A stretch of 56,072 nt of DNA, taken from the NCBI GenBank assembly GCA_035279525.1, contig DATEHQ010000155.1:1-56072 (forward strand), written 5' to 3'. A model generated the notes under the pieces. The model saw nothing but the letters and a program-made list of their open reading frames with translations, was not told the DNA's origin and made no database searches. The DNA comes from DATEHQ01 sp035279525. GTDB taxonomy: Bacteria > Chloroflexota > Dormibacteria > Dormibacterales > Dormibacteraceae. Shown here in pieces: positions 1-8,649 of this stretch (the first letter of the stretch is position 1; each line of letters opens with the position of its first letter). A program made the translations under genes and the position numbers.

Positions 1-20
1 TCCACGTTGCCAACCGCAAC

Positions 21-50
21 CGGGCCCTCGGCAGGGCCGCGTGACGGCCC
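21..50 (-). terminator. Possible terminator hairpins after the sugar ABC operon
   Basis: Two mutually exclusive 6-bp stems lie just past the end of the minus-strand transporter operon: GGCCCT/AGGGCC (23-28 with 33-38) and GGGCCG/CGGCCC (34-39 with 45-50). There is no T-run on the minus strand, so this is only a candidate stem-loop end or RNA-stability element. Confidence 0.25.
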
Positions 51-91
51 CCCCGGATACGAACTAATGTTTGTGGTTGACAAAGGGTGTC

Positions 92-1120
92 TCATTCGGT
101 GGCCACCGCCCGCATCCTGCGCCTGGTGCGGAGTCGGAGCAATGGCGCGAGGGCGCCGGCCATGACGACGAAGACGAGCAGCGCACCCTGGATGACCTGG
201 CCGTAGTTCGGGTCCGTGCCCAAAAGGATGAGGTCCGCCGGGACCAGCGTCAGGATGAAGGCGGCGACGATCGGTCCCGTCACACCGCCGCGTCCGCCGG
301 CCAGGCTGACGCCGCCGAGAACGACCGCGGAAACGCCGGCCAGCGTGTAGATCGATCCCGCGAGGGGCGAGCCGATGCCGGTGCTCATCAGGAGCGCGAG
401 GCCGCCACATGCGGCGAAGAAACCTCCAAGCGTGTAGGCGACGACTCGTGTCGGCCCCACCCTGACCCCGCGCCGAAACGCCGCCGTGCGGTCGCTGCCG
501 ACGGCGTAGACCGCGAGGCCGAGCCGTGTCAGCCGCAGCGGGATCCAGACCGCCGCCACCACCACGATGAGCAGGACGAGCCCACCCGGGATCCACGGCG
601 TGATGAAGCTGCCGTTGGCGACATTCATGAAGGCGTCCGGCGCGCCGCCTCCCGGCTGCGCCAGGATCAGCAGCGCGACTCCGCCCCACACGAAAGACAT
701 CGCCAGCGTGACCACGATGTCCGGCACCCTCGTCCGCAAGGCGATCAGTCCGTTGAGCGCCCCGGCAGCGCTGCCACCCAGCAGCACGAGCACCGAGATG
801 AGGATGGCGGTCTGGAAATCGTGGCCCACCATGTACCGCGCCGCCAGCACGTTGGCCACCGCCATCATGGCGCCGATCGAAAGGTCGATCCCGCCCGACA
901 GGACCACGCACGTCTGCGCGACGGCGGCGAAGGCCAGCGGGAGGGCACCGACGACGAGCGACTGGACCTCGAAGGGGCCGTAGGACGGGTGGATGACCAC
1001 CGTGAACGCGAGCGCCGCCACGAAAAGCCCGTAGATGCCGAGGTTCCACGCATTTCTCCGCACGAGCCGCGGGACGTTCAGCCCACCGGACGACCGGCGC
1101 ATCGCCGCGGCCGCGCTCAT
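92..1120 (-). CDS. Sugar ABC transporter permease (RbsC-like)
   Basis: This 342-residue integral membrane permease has about eight to ten hydrophobic segments. It contains the family signature around 'LSGGIDLSIGAMMAVANVLAA' near the middle and 'LGGVSLAGGRGGVTG' towards the end, both typical of the RbsC/branched permease group that imports pentoses or other monosaccharides with an RbsA-type ATPase. The ATG at 1120 overlaps the stop of the ATPase gene (ATGA), so the pair is translationally coupled. A longer reading frame continues upstream, but that part is antisense-like arginine-rich noise and was excluded. No second permease gene is present, so the channel is presumably a homodimer. Confidence 0.9.
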   Translation of the reverse strand: MSAAAAMRRSSGGLNVPRLVRRNAWNLGIYGLFVAALAFTVVIHPSYGPFEVQSLVVGALPLAFAAVAQTCVVLSGGIDLSIGAMMAVANVLAARYMVGHDFQTAILISVLVLLGGSAAGALNGLIALRTRVPDIVVTLAMSFVWGGVALLILAQPGGGAPDAFMNVANGSFITPWIPGGLVLLIVVVAAVWIPLRLTRLGLAVYAVGSDRTAAFRRGVRVGPTRVVAYTLGGFFAACGGLALLMSTGIGSPLAGSIYTLAGVSAVVLGGVSLAGGRGGVTGPIVAAFILTLVPADLILLGTDPNYGQVIQGALLVFVVMAGALAPLLRLRTRRRMRAVATE

Positions 1121-2628
1121 GACGCCGCCTCGACGTCCCCACCGGCGCGGGCGAGACCGTGCGCGGCCCTGATCAGAACAGCCTCGGTGGCGTCGTGGGC
1201 CGGCATCTCCGCGACCACGCGACCGCCGAAAAGGACCAGCGTCCGGTCGCACGCGAGCTGGATCTCCGGCAGCTCCGACGTGAAGAGCAGGACCGCGGAG
1301 CCGGAGGCGGCCAGCTCGCGAAGCACGTTGTAGATCTGCTCCTTGGTGCGGATGTCGATGCCGCGAGTCGGGTCGAAGCAGAGAAGCGTGGTGAAGCCGG
1401 TGGCGAGCCACCGCGCGATCGTCACCTTCTGCTGGTTGCCACCCGAGAGCTGCATCACGCGTGAGCCCGCGCGCGTGTCGATCGCCAGCCGGTCGATCGC
1501 GCTCCTGACCCGCCGCCGTTCGGACCTGGTGTTGATCAAGCCCCAGCTCCGCAGCCGGTTGACCATCGGCAGCGCGATGTTCTCTCGGACGGAACGCTGG
1601 CGCAAAAGCGCCAGCGCGCGGTCCGCCGGAACGAGCACCAACCCGGCCGCGATGGCATCGTGCGGGTGTCGAAAGCGGCGCGCCCTGCCCTGGACGAGGA
1701 TCTCGCCCGCTTCCGGCCGCCGGTTGCCGCTCAGGCACTCGAAGAGGTCCGCCTGGCCCTGGCCCTCGAGTGCGACCAGGCCGACCACCTCACCCCGGTT
1801 GAGGGTGAAGGAGACGTCCTTCAATATCCCCGAGCGCAAGCCGCGCACCTCGACCGCGGGGCTGGGCTCGACCTTCGGAGCGGGCGCCGTGTCCGCCACA
1901 GCGCCCTCCGAGACGACGACCGAAGCGGCGGCCGGGCCCAGCATGAGCGAGACGATCTCCTCCTCGCCGCTCGTGGTGAGATCGACGACGCCCACCGTCG
2001 TGCCGTCGCGCAGGACCGTGGCGCGGTCGCAAAGCGCTTTGACCTCGGGCATGCGGTGCGATATGAGCACCACGGACCTGCCCTCCGCCCGCCAGCGGCG
2101 GGCGACGCGAAAGACGCGCTCGGTGAGGTCGGCGGGCAGGGTCGCGGTCACCTCGTCGAGGATGAGCAGGCGGGGGAGCGAAGCCAACGCCTGCGCCAGG
2201 TCGAGCAGGTGAAGGATGGGGGTGGGCAGGTCGCGCGCGTACTCGTCGAGGTCGACGCCCTGGAGCTGGAGCTCTTCGAGCCAGGGTTGGAGGCTGGACA
2301 ACGTGGTGCCGGTGAGGCGAAGGTTCTGACGGATCGTCAGCACTGGGACAAGGCTCACGTCCTGATACACCGACGCCAGTCCTGCCTTCCGAGCCGCGAA
2401 CGGCGACCCGAAGCGGCTCGGCGTTCCGTCGAGCATCATCACGCCAGAGTTGGGCGCAGTGTCGCCGGTGAGGACCTTGACGAGCGTGCTCTTGCCTGCG
2501 CCGTTGGCTCCCATCAGCGCGTGGATCTCGCCCGCGCGCACCGTCAGGTCGCCTGAACGAAGAGCGACCACCGCCCCGTAGCTCTTGGAGAGGCCACTGG
2601 TCTCGAGCAGGACTCCGGCCTCACTCAT
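1117..2628 (-). CDS. Sugar ABC transporter double ATPase (RbsA/MglA-like)
   Basis: This 503-residue protein has two tandem nucleotide-binding domains, the RbsA/MglA layout. The first has Walker A GANGAGKST (about 40-48) and a Q-loop 'VYQDVSLVP', but its signature region is degenerate (LPTPILHLLDLAQAL instead of LSxxxxQ) and its Walker B reads LDEVTATLP instead of DEPTxxL. The second has the usual degenerate Walker A (LEGQGQADL) and a good signature, LSGGNQQKVTIARWL. The second site is therefore the more complete signature donor. The ATG at 2628 was preferred because the upstream in-frame ATG (2679) lies inside a hairpin and its residues show no homology. It is coupled to the permease gene by an ATGA overlap. 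Confidence 0.9.
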   Translation of the reverse strand: MSEAGVLLETSGLSKSYGAVVALRSGDLTVRAGEIHALMGANGAGKSTLVKVLTGDTAPNSGVMMLDGTPSRFGSPFAARKAGLASVYQDVSLVPVLTIRQNLRLTGTTLSSLQPWLEELQLQGVDLDEYARDLPTPILHLLDLAQALASLPRLLILDEVTATLPADLTERVFRVARRWRAEGRSVVLISHRMPEVKALCDRATVLRDGTTVGVVDLTTSGEEEIVSLMLGPAAASVVVSEGAVADTAPAPKVEPSPAVEVRGLRSGILKDVSFTLNRGEVVGLVALEGQGQADLFECLSGNRRPEAGEILVQGRARRFRHPHDAIAAGLVLVPADRALALLRQRSVRENIALPMVNRLRSWGLINTRSERRRVRSAIDRLAIDTRAGSRVMQLSGGNQQKVTIARWLATGFTTLLCFDPTRGIDIRTKEQIYNVLRELAASGSAVLLFTSELPEIQLACDRTLVLFGGRVVAEMPAHDATEAVLIRAAHGLARAGGDVEAAS

Positions 2629-2660
2629 CGCACGATCCCAGTCTGCAAGAAGAAAGGAAC

Positions 2661-2684
2661 AGGGCGTGGATTGCTCCACGCCCT
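2661..2684 (-). other. Intercistronic stem-loop between binding protein and ATPase genes
   Basis: A perfect 10-bp stem (AGGGCGTGGA / TCCACGCCCT) with a 4-nt loop sits in the gap between the binding-protein gene and the ATPase gene. On the minus-strand transcript it is followed by a pyrimidine-rich stretch (GTTCCTTTCTTCTTG). Such elements commonly give partial termination or protect the upstream mRNA, so that binding protein is made in excess of ATPase and permease. That role is inferred from position. Confidence 0.6.
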
Positions 2685-2706
2685 GCCTCGAGATTTGCGT
2701 TCGTGT

Positions 2707-3762
2707 CTAGCCGACGTTCGCGCAGGCGAGCAGGTCCGCCTTCTGGTACGTGGTCCACGGCGAAACCTGGTACGAGACGCTGTAGTACGCGTCGAGCGAC
2801 GCGTCGTAGTGGTTCTGCAGCTGACTCAGGCCGTCGGCGCTCGTGTTGTCCCAGATCTGTGGGTCGAGCTGCACGAGGTGCGGCTCGGTCTTGCCCTGTA
2901 GAACGTCCAGGCCCACCGCGAGTCCTGCACCGCCGACCGTCGGCGGGTTGGTCACGGCCGCGCCCTTGAGGCCGTTGCCCTTGAGGCTGATGAGCTGACC
3001 GAGGAAGGCGTCGTTGTCGGCGCCGACAACCGGCACGAAAGGCTTGTTCGCCGTCTTGTACTGATCGACGACCGTCGAGTCGATGCCGGAGGTCCAGACG
3101 CCGTCAACCTTCAGGCCCGAGGCCAGGATGTCCTTGGTCTGCTGGGCCGCGGGGTCGAGCGACCAGTTGGTGAAAGTCATCTTGACGACGTGGATGTTCG
3201 GGTAGTTGGCAAGGGTCTGCGTGAAGCCCTGGTGCCTGTCGGCGTCGGCGGACACGCCGTTGATGCCACGCATCTCCACCACGTTGCCGCTGCCGCCCAG
3301 CTGCTTGAAGAGCCAGTCGGCTCCCAGCTGCGCGTACTTGACCTGGTCGTTGTGGACCTGGTAGGCGGTCGGCGAGGTGACGCCCTGGTCGACGGTCACC
3401 ACCACGATCCCCTTGTCGGTTGCCTCCTTGATCACCGGGTCGAGCGCGCTGCGGTCGGCGGGGTTGAGCACGATCACGTTCACGCCCGCCGAGATGAGGT
3501 TGCGCATGTCGGCGATCTGGCCGCTGGGGTCGGTGTTGCGGTTGGCCACGATGACCTTCGAGACGATGCCGGAGGCCTTCGCCTGCGCCTTGATGGAGCA
3601 GATCATCTCCTCGCGAAAACCGTTGCCGGTGAGCGTGTTGGAAACGCCGACGACGTACTTCTTGGTGCCTCCGCCGGTGTTGCCCGACCCGCCGCAGGCC
3701 ATCGCGAGCAAGCCCGCGACCATCAGCAGCCCGATGGCCTTTGGCCAACTATGTCCCGACAT
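2707..3762 (-). CDS. Sugar-binding lipoprotein of ABC transporter (RbsB-like)
   Basis: This 351-residue substrate-binding protein belongs to the periplasmic-binding-protein type 1 (ribose/galactose) fold. The N-terminus has a basic start, a hydrophobic stretch and the lipobox LLAMAC, with Cys23 as the lipidation site, then a Gly/Ser/Thr linker. The mature part begins YVVGVSNTLTGNGFREE and contains 'VNVIVLNPADRSALDPVI' and 'VVTVDQGVTS', typical of sugar-binding members. The ATG at 3762 is chosen over 3810 because a strong ribosome site (AGGAGG) lies 6 nt upstream and the lipoprotein signal starts there. It is the first gene of the operon; a LacI-type operator lies about 80 bp upstream, linking the transporter to the regulator at 35.6-36.7 kb. 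Confidence 0.92.
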   Translation of the reverse strand: MSGHSWPKAIGLLMVAGLLAMACGGSGNTGGGTKKYVVGVSNTLTGNGFREEMICSIKAQAKASGIVSKVIVANRNTDPSGQIADMRNLISAGVNVIVLNPADRSALDPVIKEATDKGIVVVTVDQGVTSPTAYQVHNDQVKYAQLGADWLFKQLGGSGNVVEMRGINGVSADADRHQGFTQTLANYPNIHVVKMTFTNWSLDPAAQQTKDILASGLKVDGVWTSGIDSTVVDQYKTANKPFVPVVGADNDAFLGQLISLKGNGLKGAAVTNPPTVGGAGLAVGLDVLQGKTEPHLVQLDPQIWDNTSADGLSQLQNHYDASLDAYYSVSYQVSPWTTYQKADLLACANVG

Positions 3763-3842
3763 ATCCAACCTCCTGTCGTTCAAATCAGGCGCAGGCGGCG
3801 CCTGTGTCATGGGTCTCGCCGGAACCGCTGCAACCGCATCGA

Positions 3843-3858
3843 TGGAAATCGTTTGCCC
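3843..3858. promoter_or_regulatory. Probable LacI-type operator upstream of the sugar ABC operon
   Basis: TGGAAATCGTTTGCCC matches the two sites in the lacI intergenic region (TGGAAATCCATTTCCT and ...G) at 12 of 16 positions; the left half is identical and the right half is degenerate. It lies about 80 bp before the binding-protein start. Function is inferred from this similarity. Confidence 0.5.
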
Positions 3859-3935
3859 AGACGCGGTGATCGTAGTGTCCGATCAGCGCCGTGTCAAACC
3901 GACGATCGCGCGTGCGGGACCTGATTCTTGTGGCC

Positions 3936-5024
3936 CTAGGCATCTGGATTCGGGAGCAATACGTCTCTCACGAGACGGGCCAGGTCGCCACAAGCCTCGA
4001 TGAACTGGCGCAGCGTCCGCCGCGTCGGACCGAAGCCGTCGAAGTCGGCCAGCGTCATCCCGTCCTCGATGTACGCCCTGCGGAAGTCCGGGAAATGCGA
4101 GAGCAGACTTTCCACCACCTCGGCCTCGACCGGGTCGCCGATCCTCGGTCTGACCTCGATCGCGCTTGCGTTGAGCCGCCGCTGCCATGCAAAGGGCGGC
4201 GAGATGACCGCGTCGGCGCCGATCAGCTCGCTCCAGTGCATGTGGTTGCGGAATGCGGCGGACAGAAGCCTGATCCGATAGCCGCGGTCTCGAAACAGCT
4301 GGTAGGACTTCTTGAAGACCGCGACTCCCGCCCACTCGAGGCGGCCGGGATCGATCGAGATCGCCTCCTTCTCCATCACCACCTTGAGCCAGTCGTCGAG
4401 CCTGCCGACCATGATGGTGCAGACGGGACCCATCGACGAGATGTCCTCGCCCGCCTTCTCGCGCCGGGTCAATCCTCGCTCCAGCGCCTCCGCCACCGCG
4501 ACGCATTGCGGGAGGGTGAAGCAGACGGTCGCGTTGATCGTGATCCCGAGGGCGGTCGCCTCCTCGATGGCGGCGATGCCGGCGTGAGTGGCCGGTATCT
4601 TGACGATCATGTTCGGAGCCAGCCGGCTGAACCTCACCGCCTGCTCGACGATCGCATTCGTGTCGCGGTAAAAGCGCGGGTCGGTCTGAATCGAGAGACG
4701 GCCGTTGCGACCGCGATGCTCGACGAAGATCGGCTCGAGGAGCCTCGCGGCACGCACCGAGAGCTCCTCGACGAGCTTCCACGCGATCTGGTCCTCTGTC
4801 GCCGCCGGCATCTCCCGGCCCAGCTGCTCGATGCGGCCACGCCAGGCAGGCAGTTCCTTTTTCAAGATCGACGCGGCGATCACCGGGTTGCACGTGGCGC
4901 CGACGGCGCCGTCGGCGATGGACTCGGTGAGCTCGTCCACCGAAGCCGAGTCGTTCCACAGGCAGGTGGCCGTCGTCCGGGTCATCTGCTGGAGCGGGCT
5001 TCGGTACCTGACTGTCGAGCTCAC
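3936..5024 (-). CDS. Transaldolase-family protein
   Basis: This 362-residue TIM-barrel protein resembles transaldolase. It has the family motif around GATCNPV (residues 42-48), QTDPRFYRDTNAI, and the Schiff-base lysine K142 in MIVKIPAT, then ITINATVCFTLPQ. It would transfer a three-carbon dihydroxyacetone unit between sugar phosphates, or act as a related aldolase. The family start looks like 'SPLQQMT...CLWNDSA', so the GTG at 5024 is favoured; ATG 4985 is an alternative. It precedes the sugar ABC genes on the same strand, but a LacI-type site lies between them. A GntR-type palindrome lies 23 bp upstream. The exact sugar substrate is not visible. Confidence 0.8.
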   Translation of the reverse strand: MSSTVRYRSPLQQMTRTTATCLWNDSASVDELTESIADGAVGATCNPVIAASILKKELPAWRGRIEQLGREMPAATEDQIAWKLVEELSVRAARLLEPIFVEHRGRNGRLSIQTDPRFYRDTNAIVEQAVRFSRLAPNMIVKIPATHAGIAAIEEATALGITINATVCFTLPQCVAVAEALERGLTRREKAGEDISSMGPVCTIMVGRLDDWLKVVMEKEAISIDPGRLEWAGVAVFKKSYQLFRDRGYRIRLLSAAFRNHMHWSELIGADAVISPPFAWQRRLNASAIEVRPRIGDPVEAEVVESLLSHFPDFRRAYIEDGMTLADFDGFGPTRRTLRQFIEACGDLARLVRDVLLPNPDA

Positions 5025-5047
5025 ACGCCTCTCACGCAGTCTACCCG

Positions 5048-5065
5048 TACTTAATCGATAATCTA
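5048..5065. promoter_or_regulatory. Candidate GntR operator, site 1
   Basis: TACTTAATCGATAATCTA matches the site before the gntR gene (TAGATAATCGATAATCTA) at 16 of 18 positions. It lies in the divergent gap between the transaldolase-like gene (minus) and the phosphohistidine-domain operon (plus), so one site could control both. Confidence 0.6.
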
Positions 5066-5106
5066 CGAGAGGCGCGGGCGGCCCAGAAGTCAAGCAGGGA
5101 GGCGGG

Positions 5107-6903
5107 GTGGCGCGACCAGCGGACGAGATCCTCGGCCAGTTTCTCGGCGACGAGAGCTTCCCCGTCACGTGGGAGTCGGAGGCGGAAAAAGAGCTCTTCT
5201 GGGTGTTCGACGACCTCCACTGTCCAAACCCGCTGAGCCCGATGTTCGCCGACATCGGCGGATGGTGGCTGACCTGCGACCACATGTTCCGGCGTTTCGG
5301 CACCGACTTCGCCTGTGACTGGCTAGCCAAGTTCGTCAACGGGTACGTGTACACGGCGGTCATCCCCGCCGACCCCGAGCTCCTGATCGACTCAGATCAC
5401 TACGGCTACCGGCACGCGGCCCGCGTTCCGCGTGGGCCCGGTTACGCGCAGAAGATCGGCAGCTACGGCGCCGCGGTGCTGCCGACGTACGGCGAGCATT
5501 TCGGCGATTGGTGGCGCGAGCGCCTGGTGCCCGAGATGGATCGGAACTACTCGTACCTCGAGGACATGCTGGACCGGTCGGAGCGCCTGACGCTCATGGA
5601 GCTCGCGGTGCTGCTCGAGGACGCGATCGACATCCACGACCGGCACTGGAAGATCCACTGGATGCTCAACTTCGCCCAGTTCTCGGCGTCCCTCAACCTG
5701 CGAGTCGCCGCGGAGAAATGGCGCGGGAGCGTCGACGAGGCGCTGCTCGGCCGGCTCCAGAACTCGGCCCACGACCGCAACTGGGACTCGATCAAGGCCC
5801 TGTGGGAGCTCAAGGAAGAGGTGCGAAACGACCCCGAGCTCGCCTCCGTCTTCAGAGGTGACACGGCCGCCGCCATCCTCGCGGCCCTCCGGGACTCGGC
5901 GCGCGGCCGGAGGTTTTTGACGGACAGGGTCGGCCCATATCAACGCGAGTACGGCTACCACGCGGTCTGGAGCCACGAGTTCGTCTTTCCCACCGTCCGG
6001 GAGCAGGTGGAGCCGGTGCTCGAGCTCGTCCGCGGATACCTCGAGACCGCCTACGACTACCCGAAGACGATCGCGGCGGTGCAGGCCGACATCGAGGCGG
6101 CGACAGGCGAGCTGCTCGACGGGCTGACCGGCGAAGCGCTCGAGGAGATCAAGCGGCTCAACGACATCAACCTGAAGATGGCGCCGCTCACACCCGACCA
6201 CCACTTCTACATCGACCAGGGCGCGAACGCCCACCTTCGCCTGGTCCTGATCGCCATCGGATCCAGGCTGGTGGAGATGGGACTCCTCGACCAGCCCGAC
6301 GACGTGATGTTCCTCCGGTACAACGAGCTGAGGATGTACATGGGCGACCCTGCCGCCGTCGAGGCGCGCGCTCTCATCGCCTCTCGCCGTGGCGAGCGGG
6401 AGGCGGCCTATCGCCTGCGCCCTCCGGACTGGATCGGCACCGCCACACCAACCCAGCTTGCCGTGCCCTACCTGGCGAACTGGGGATTCCCCGCCAAGTT
6501 CGAGCGCAAGGCGACGACCGTGAAGGAACGCGTGGTCGGGCTCGGCGGCTCACCTGGCGTGATCGAAGGGGTCGCGCGGGTGGTGCTGACCGTGGACGAG
6601 TTCGACCAGGTCCGCAAGGGGGACGTGGTGGTGTGCCAGATGACCAACCCGGCCTGGGTCGCCCTCTTCACCAAGATGGCGGGACTCGTCACGGACGCGG
6701 GCGGCCTCACCTCGCACGCGGCGGTGCTGTCGCGGGAGTTCGCCATCCCGGCGGTGATCGGCACGTCGGTCGCCACGCGGACGATCAGGAACGGCGACCG
6801 GATCCGGGTCGACGGCACCAACGGTGTCGTCGACATCCTCGGACACGCGTCCGAGCACTCCCCCTCCGCCGGCACCGCCCGGCCCGCGGGCCGGCCGCAG
6901 TAG
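5107..6903 (+). CDS. PEP-utilizing-enzyme mobile (phosphohistidine) domain protein
   Basis: This 598-residue protein has a long N-terminal alpha-helical region of unassigned fold (about 1-470), beginning with an aromatic segment containing DDLHCPNPLSPMF. A C-terminal swivelling phosphohistidine domain (about 485-585) follows, with GGLTSHAAVLSREFAIPAVIGT. H537 corresponds to the phosphorylated histidine of PPDK, PEP synthase and rifampin phosphotransferase. No ATP-grasp domain and no PEP-binding TIM barrel is present, so it cannot make phosphohistidine alone; the ATP-grasp protein at the end of the operon (11311-13446) could be its partner. This resembles the split layout of phenylphosphate synthase, where a His-domain subunit binds the substrate, but the substrate here is unknown. 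The GTG start has AGGGAGG upstream. Confidence 0.75.
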   Translation: MARPADEILGQFLGDESFPVTWESEAEKELFWVFDDLHCPNPLSPMFADIGGWWLTCDHMFRRFGTDFACDWLAKFVNGYVYTAVIPADPELLIDSDHYGYRHAARVPRGPGYAQKIGSYGAAVLPTYGEHFGDWWRERLVPEMDRNYSYLEDMLDRSERLTLMELAVLLEDAIDIHDRHWKIHWMLNFAQFSASLNLRVAAEKWRGSVDEALLGRLQNSAHDRNWDSIKALWELKEEVRNDPELASVFRGDTAAAILAALRDSARGRRFLTDRVGPYQREYGYHAVWSHEFVFPTVREQVEPVLELVRGYLETAYDYPKTIAAVQADIEAATGELLDGLTGEALEEIKRLNDINLKMAPLTPDHHFYIDQGANAHLRLVLIAIGSRLVEMGLLDQPDDVMFLRYNELRMYMGDPAAVEARALIASRRGEREAAYRLRPPDWIGTATPTQLAVPYLANWGFPAKFERKATTVKERVVGLGGSPGVIEGVARVVLTVDEFDQVRKGDVVVCQMTNPAWVALFTKMAGLVTDAGGLTSHAAVLSREFAIPAVIGTSVATRTIRNGDRIRVDGTNGVVDILGHASEHSPSAGTARPAGRPQ

Positions 6904-6906
6904 AAA

Positions 6907-7782
6907 GTGGATCTCGCCGAGGAGCTCACCGCCGGTCCCGCGCGGCTGCGGGTCGACTACCACGGCCGTGAACCTCGCGAGCACCTTCTCGAGGACCTGA
7001 ACTTCCTGAACTACCGGCTGGCCGGGGTCGAGATCACGCCTCGGGTGACCATTGGGCAACCCGACCTGGTGTGGGATCGCGACGTCGACAAATCGGTCGC
7101 GTACGACGGGCGCACCCTGACCTTCGGCGGGCAGTGGGCGGCCGGCCCGCTGCAGAAGGCCGTCGTCGCCCTGCTCGCGCTGCGCCTCGAGGCGGCGGGA
7201 CTGCACCCGTTCCACGCCTCCGCCGTCAACTATCGCGGCAAGACCGTGATGTTCCTCGGCGGCGAGTCGAACCACGGCAAGAGCATGGGTCAGATCGAGG
7301 CGTGCCGCCGGGGCGGCCGCCTGGTGGCCACCGAGACCACGGTCGTCGACGAATCCGGCACGGCCGTCGCGGGATCGAAGGACGTGTACCTGAAGAAGCG
7401 GGCCGAGGGCACCGAGCGTGTAGACAAGGCCGCGCCCCAGGCCGGTGTTCAGAAATTCTTCGGAGGATTGCCCTCCTGGGAGGAGCATCCTGGGCCGAGC
7501 CGTGTCGAGGTGGTCGTGGTGCCGGCGATCGACGGCAACTTCGAGCCGGGCCTCTCCGAGATGATCCCCTTCGAGCGACAGTTCCAGACCCTTCATTCCC
7601 TTCAGAACTACTACCTGCTCAACGAGCTGCTCGCCCCCGGCTGGCCGATGCCGGTCGTCGACACAGATGACCTTCGCCGGGCGCGCGCGAAGTTCGTCGA
7701 GCATTTCTGCGAACGTCCCTACTTCTTTGTGCGGGCCGCGACTCCACAGGTGCTGATGGACCAGGTCGACAGGGTCCTCTGA
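6907..7782 (+). CDS. HPr kinase-like P-loop protein
   Basis: This 291-residue protein resembles the C-terminal kinase domain of HprK. 'HPFHASAVNYRGKTVMFLGG' leads into a P-loop GGESNHGKS (118-126), followed by RRGGRLVATETTVVDESG, which aligns with the 'rGhrLvaDD' region of HPr kinases; the usual acidic pair is replaced by T-E-T. No HPr or other PTS gene is in the window, so the natural target is unlikely to be HPr. The gene begins with GTG 3 nt after the stop of the phosphohistidine-domain gene and is followed 9 nt later by the FAD subunit of a molybdenum hydroxylase. It may act on a protein or small molecule of this operon; that is inference. Confidence 0.65.
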   Translation: MDLAEELTAGPARLRVDYHGREPREHLLEDLNFLNYRLAGVEITPRVTIGQPDLVWDRDVDKSVAYDGRTLTFGGQWAAGPLQKAVVALLALRLEAAGLHPFHASAVNYRGKTVMFLGGESNHGKSMGQIEACRRGGRLVATETTVVDESGTAVAGSKDVYLKKRAEGTERVDKAAPQAGVQKFFGGLPSWEEHPGPSRVEVVVVPAIDGNFEPGLSEMIPFERQFQTLHSLQNYYLLNELLAPGWPMPVVDTDDLRRARAKFVEHFCERPYFFVRAATPQVLMDQVDRVL

Positions 7783-7791
7783 AGGGTTCTC

Positions 7792-8649
7792 ATGCAACCG
7801 TTCGATTACGTCAGGCCGTCCACGCTGCCGGAGGTCCTGGCCCTGCTCGAAGAGCACGGATCGACGGCGTGCCTCATCGCGGGGGGCACCGACGTGGTGG
7901 TCGGGCTGCGCAACCGCTCGCTGAGGCCAGGCGTGGTGATCGACCTCAAGCGCGTTGGCGAGCTGAATTCCGGGATCGTCGAGTCCGGGCAGTGGCTCCG
8001 CATCGGAGCCACGACGACGATGGCGCAGATCGTCGAGGACGCGACGATACGTTCGCGGTTTCCCGCCCTGGGCGACTCCGCGTTCACGGTCGGGTCGATC
8101 CAGATCCGGAACCGGGCGACTCTCACCGGCAACCTGTGCCACGCGTCCCCGGCGGCGGACACCGCGCCGGCGCTGCTCGTGTACGGCGCGGTGGTCAACC
8201 TCGCGAGCACCCGCGGCGCTCGGCGCGTGAACGTCGATGAGTTCTTCCTGGGGCCGCGTCAGACGGCACTCGAGTCGGGTGAGCTCGTGACCTCGATCGA
8301 TCTGCCCATGCCATCGGGGCGGCGCGCGGCGACCTTCGCCCGCATCACTAGGCGCCGCGGCGTCGACCTCGCGACGATGAGCGTCTGCTGCCTTGTCGAC
8401 CCGAACGGCGCGACCCGGTTCGCATTTGGCGCGGTCGGCCCTCGTCCATTCCTCGCCATCGATGACACCGGCGTTCTCCAGGATCCCAACGCGACTGAAG
8501 TGGCAAGGGACGGTGTGCTGCGCCGGCTGCTCACCCGTGCGAGCCCGATCTCCGACGTTCGGGGGAGCCGTGAATACCGCGCGGCTATGCTCCTGGTCAT
8601 GAGCCGGCGCGTTCTTGGCGCGTCAATCGAACGGCTCCGCGCGAGCTGA
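7792..8649 (+). CDS. Molybdenum hydroxylase FAD-binding (medium) subunit
   Basis: This 285-residue protein is of the CoxM/XdhA-FAD type. It carries the two FAD motifs of the family: AGGTDV near residue 30 (usual form AGGTDL) and TGNLCHASPAAD near 112-123 (usual form GGNLCxASPAAD). A CO_deh_flav_C-like end is present. It would pass electrons from the 2Fe-2S subunit to FAD. It overlaps the next gene by one base (TGATG). Together with the small and large subunits it makes a complete three-subunit enzyme of the xanthine dehydrogenase family, in medium-small-large order. Confidence 0.93.
   Translation: MQPFDYVRPSTLPEVLALLEEHGSTACLIAGGTDVVVGLRNRSLRPGVVIDLKRVGELNSGIVESGQWLRIGATTTMAQIVEDATIRSRFPALGDSAFTVGSIQIRNRATLTGNLCHASPAADTAPALLVYGAVVNLASTRGARRVNVDEFFLGPRQTALESGELVTSIDLPMPSGRRAATFARITRRRGVDLATMSVCCLVDPNGATRFAFGAVGPRPFLAIDDTGVLQDPNATEVARDGVLRRLLTRASPISDVRGSREYRAAMLLVMSRRVLGASIERLRAS

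Noticed and set aside
71..1333. 420-codon plus-strand frame
   Set aside because: It is antisense to the clear permease gene and is rich in Arg/Asp/His/Gln, typical of a shadow frame in GC-rich DNA.
5025..5363. N-terminal extension of the transaldolase-like protein
   Set aside because: The upstream 113 codons are antisense to the phosphohistidine-domain gene and run through the operator; family homology starts near GTG 5024.
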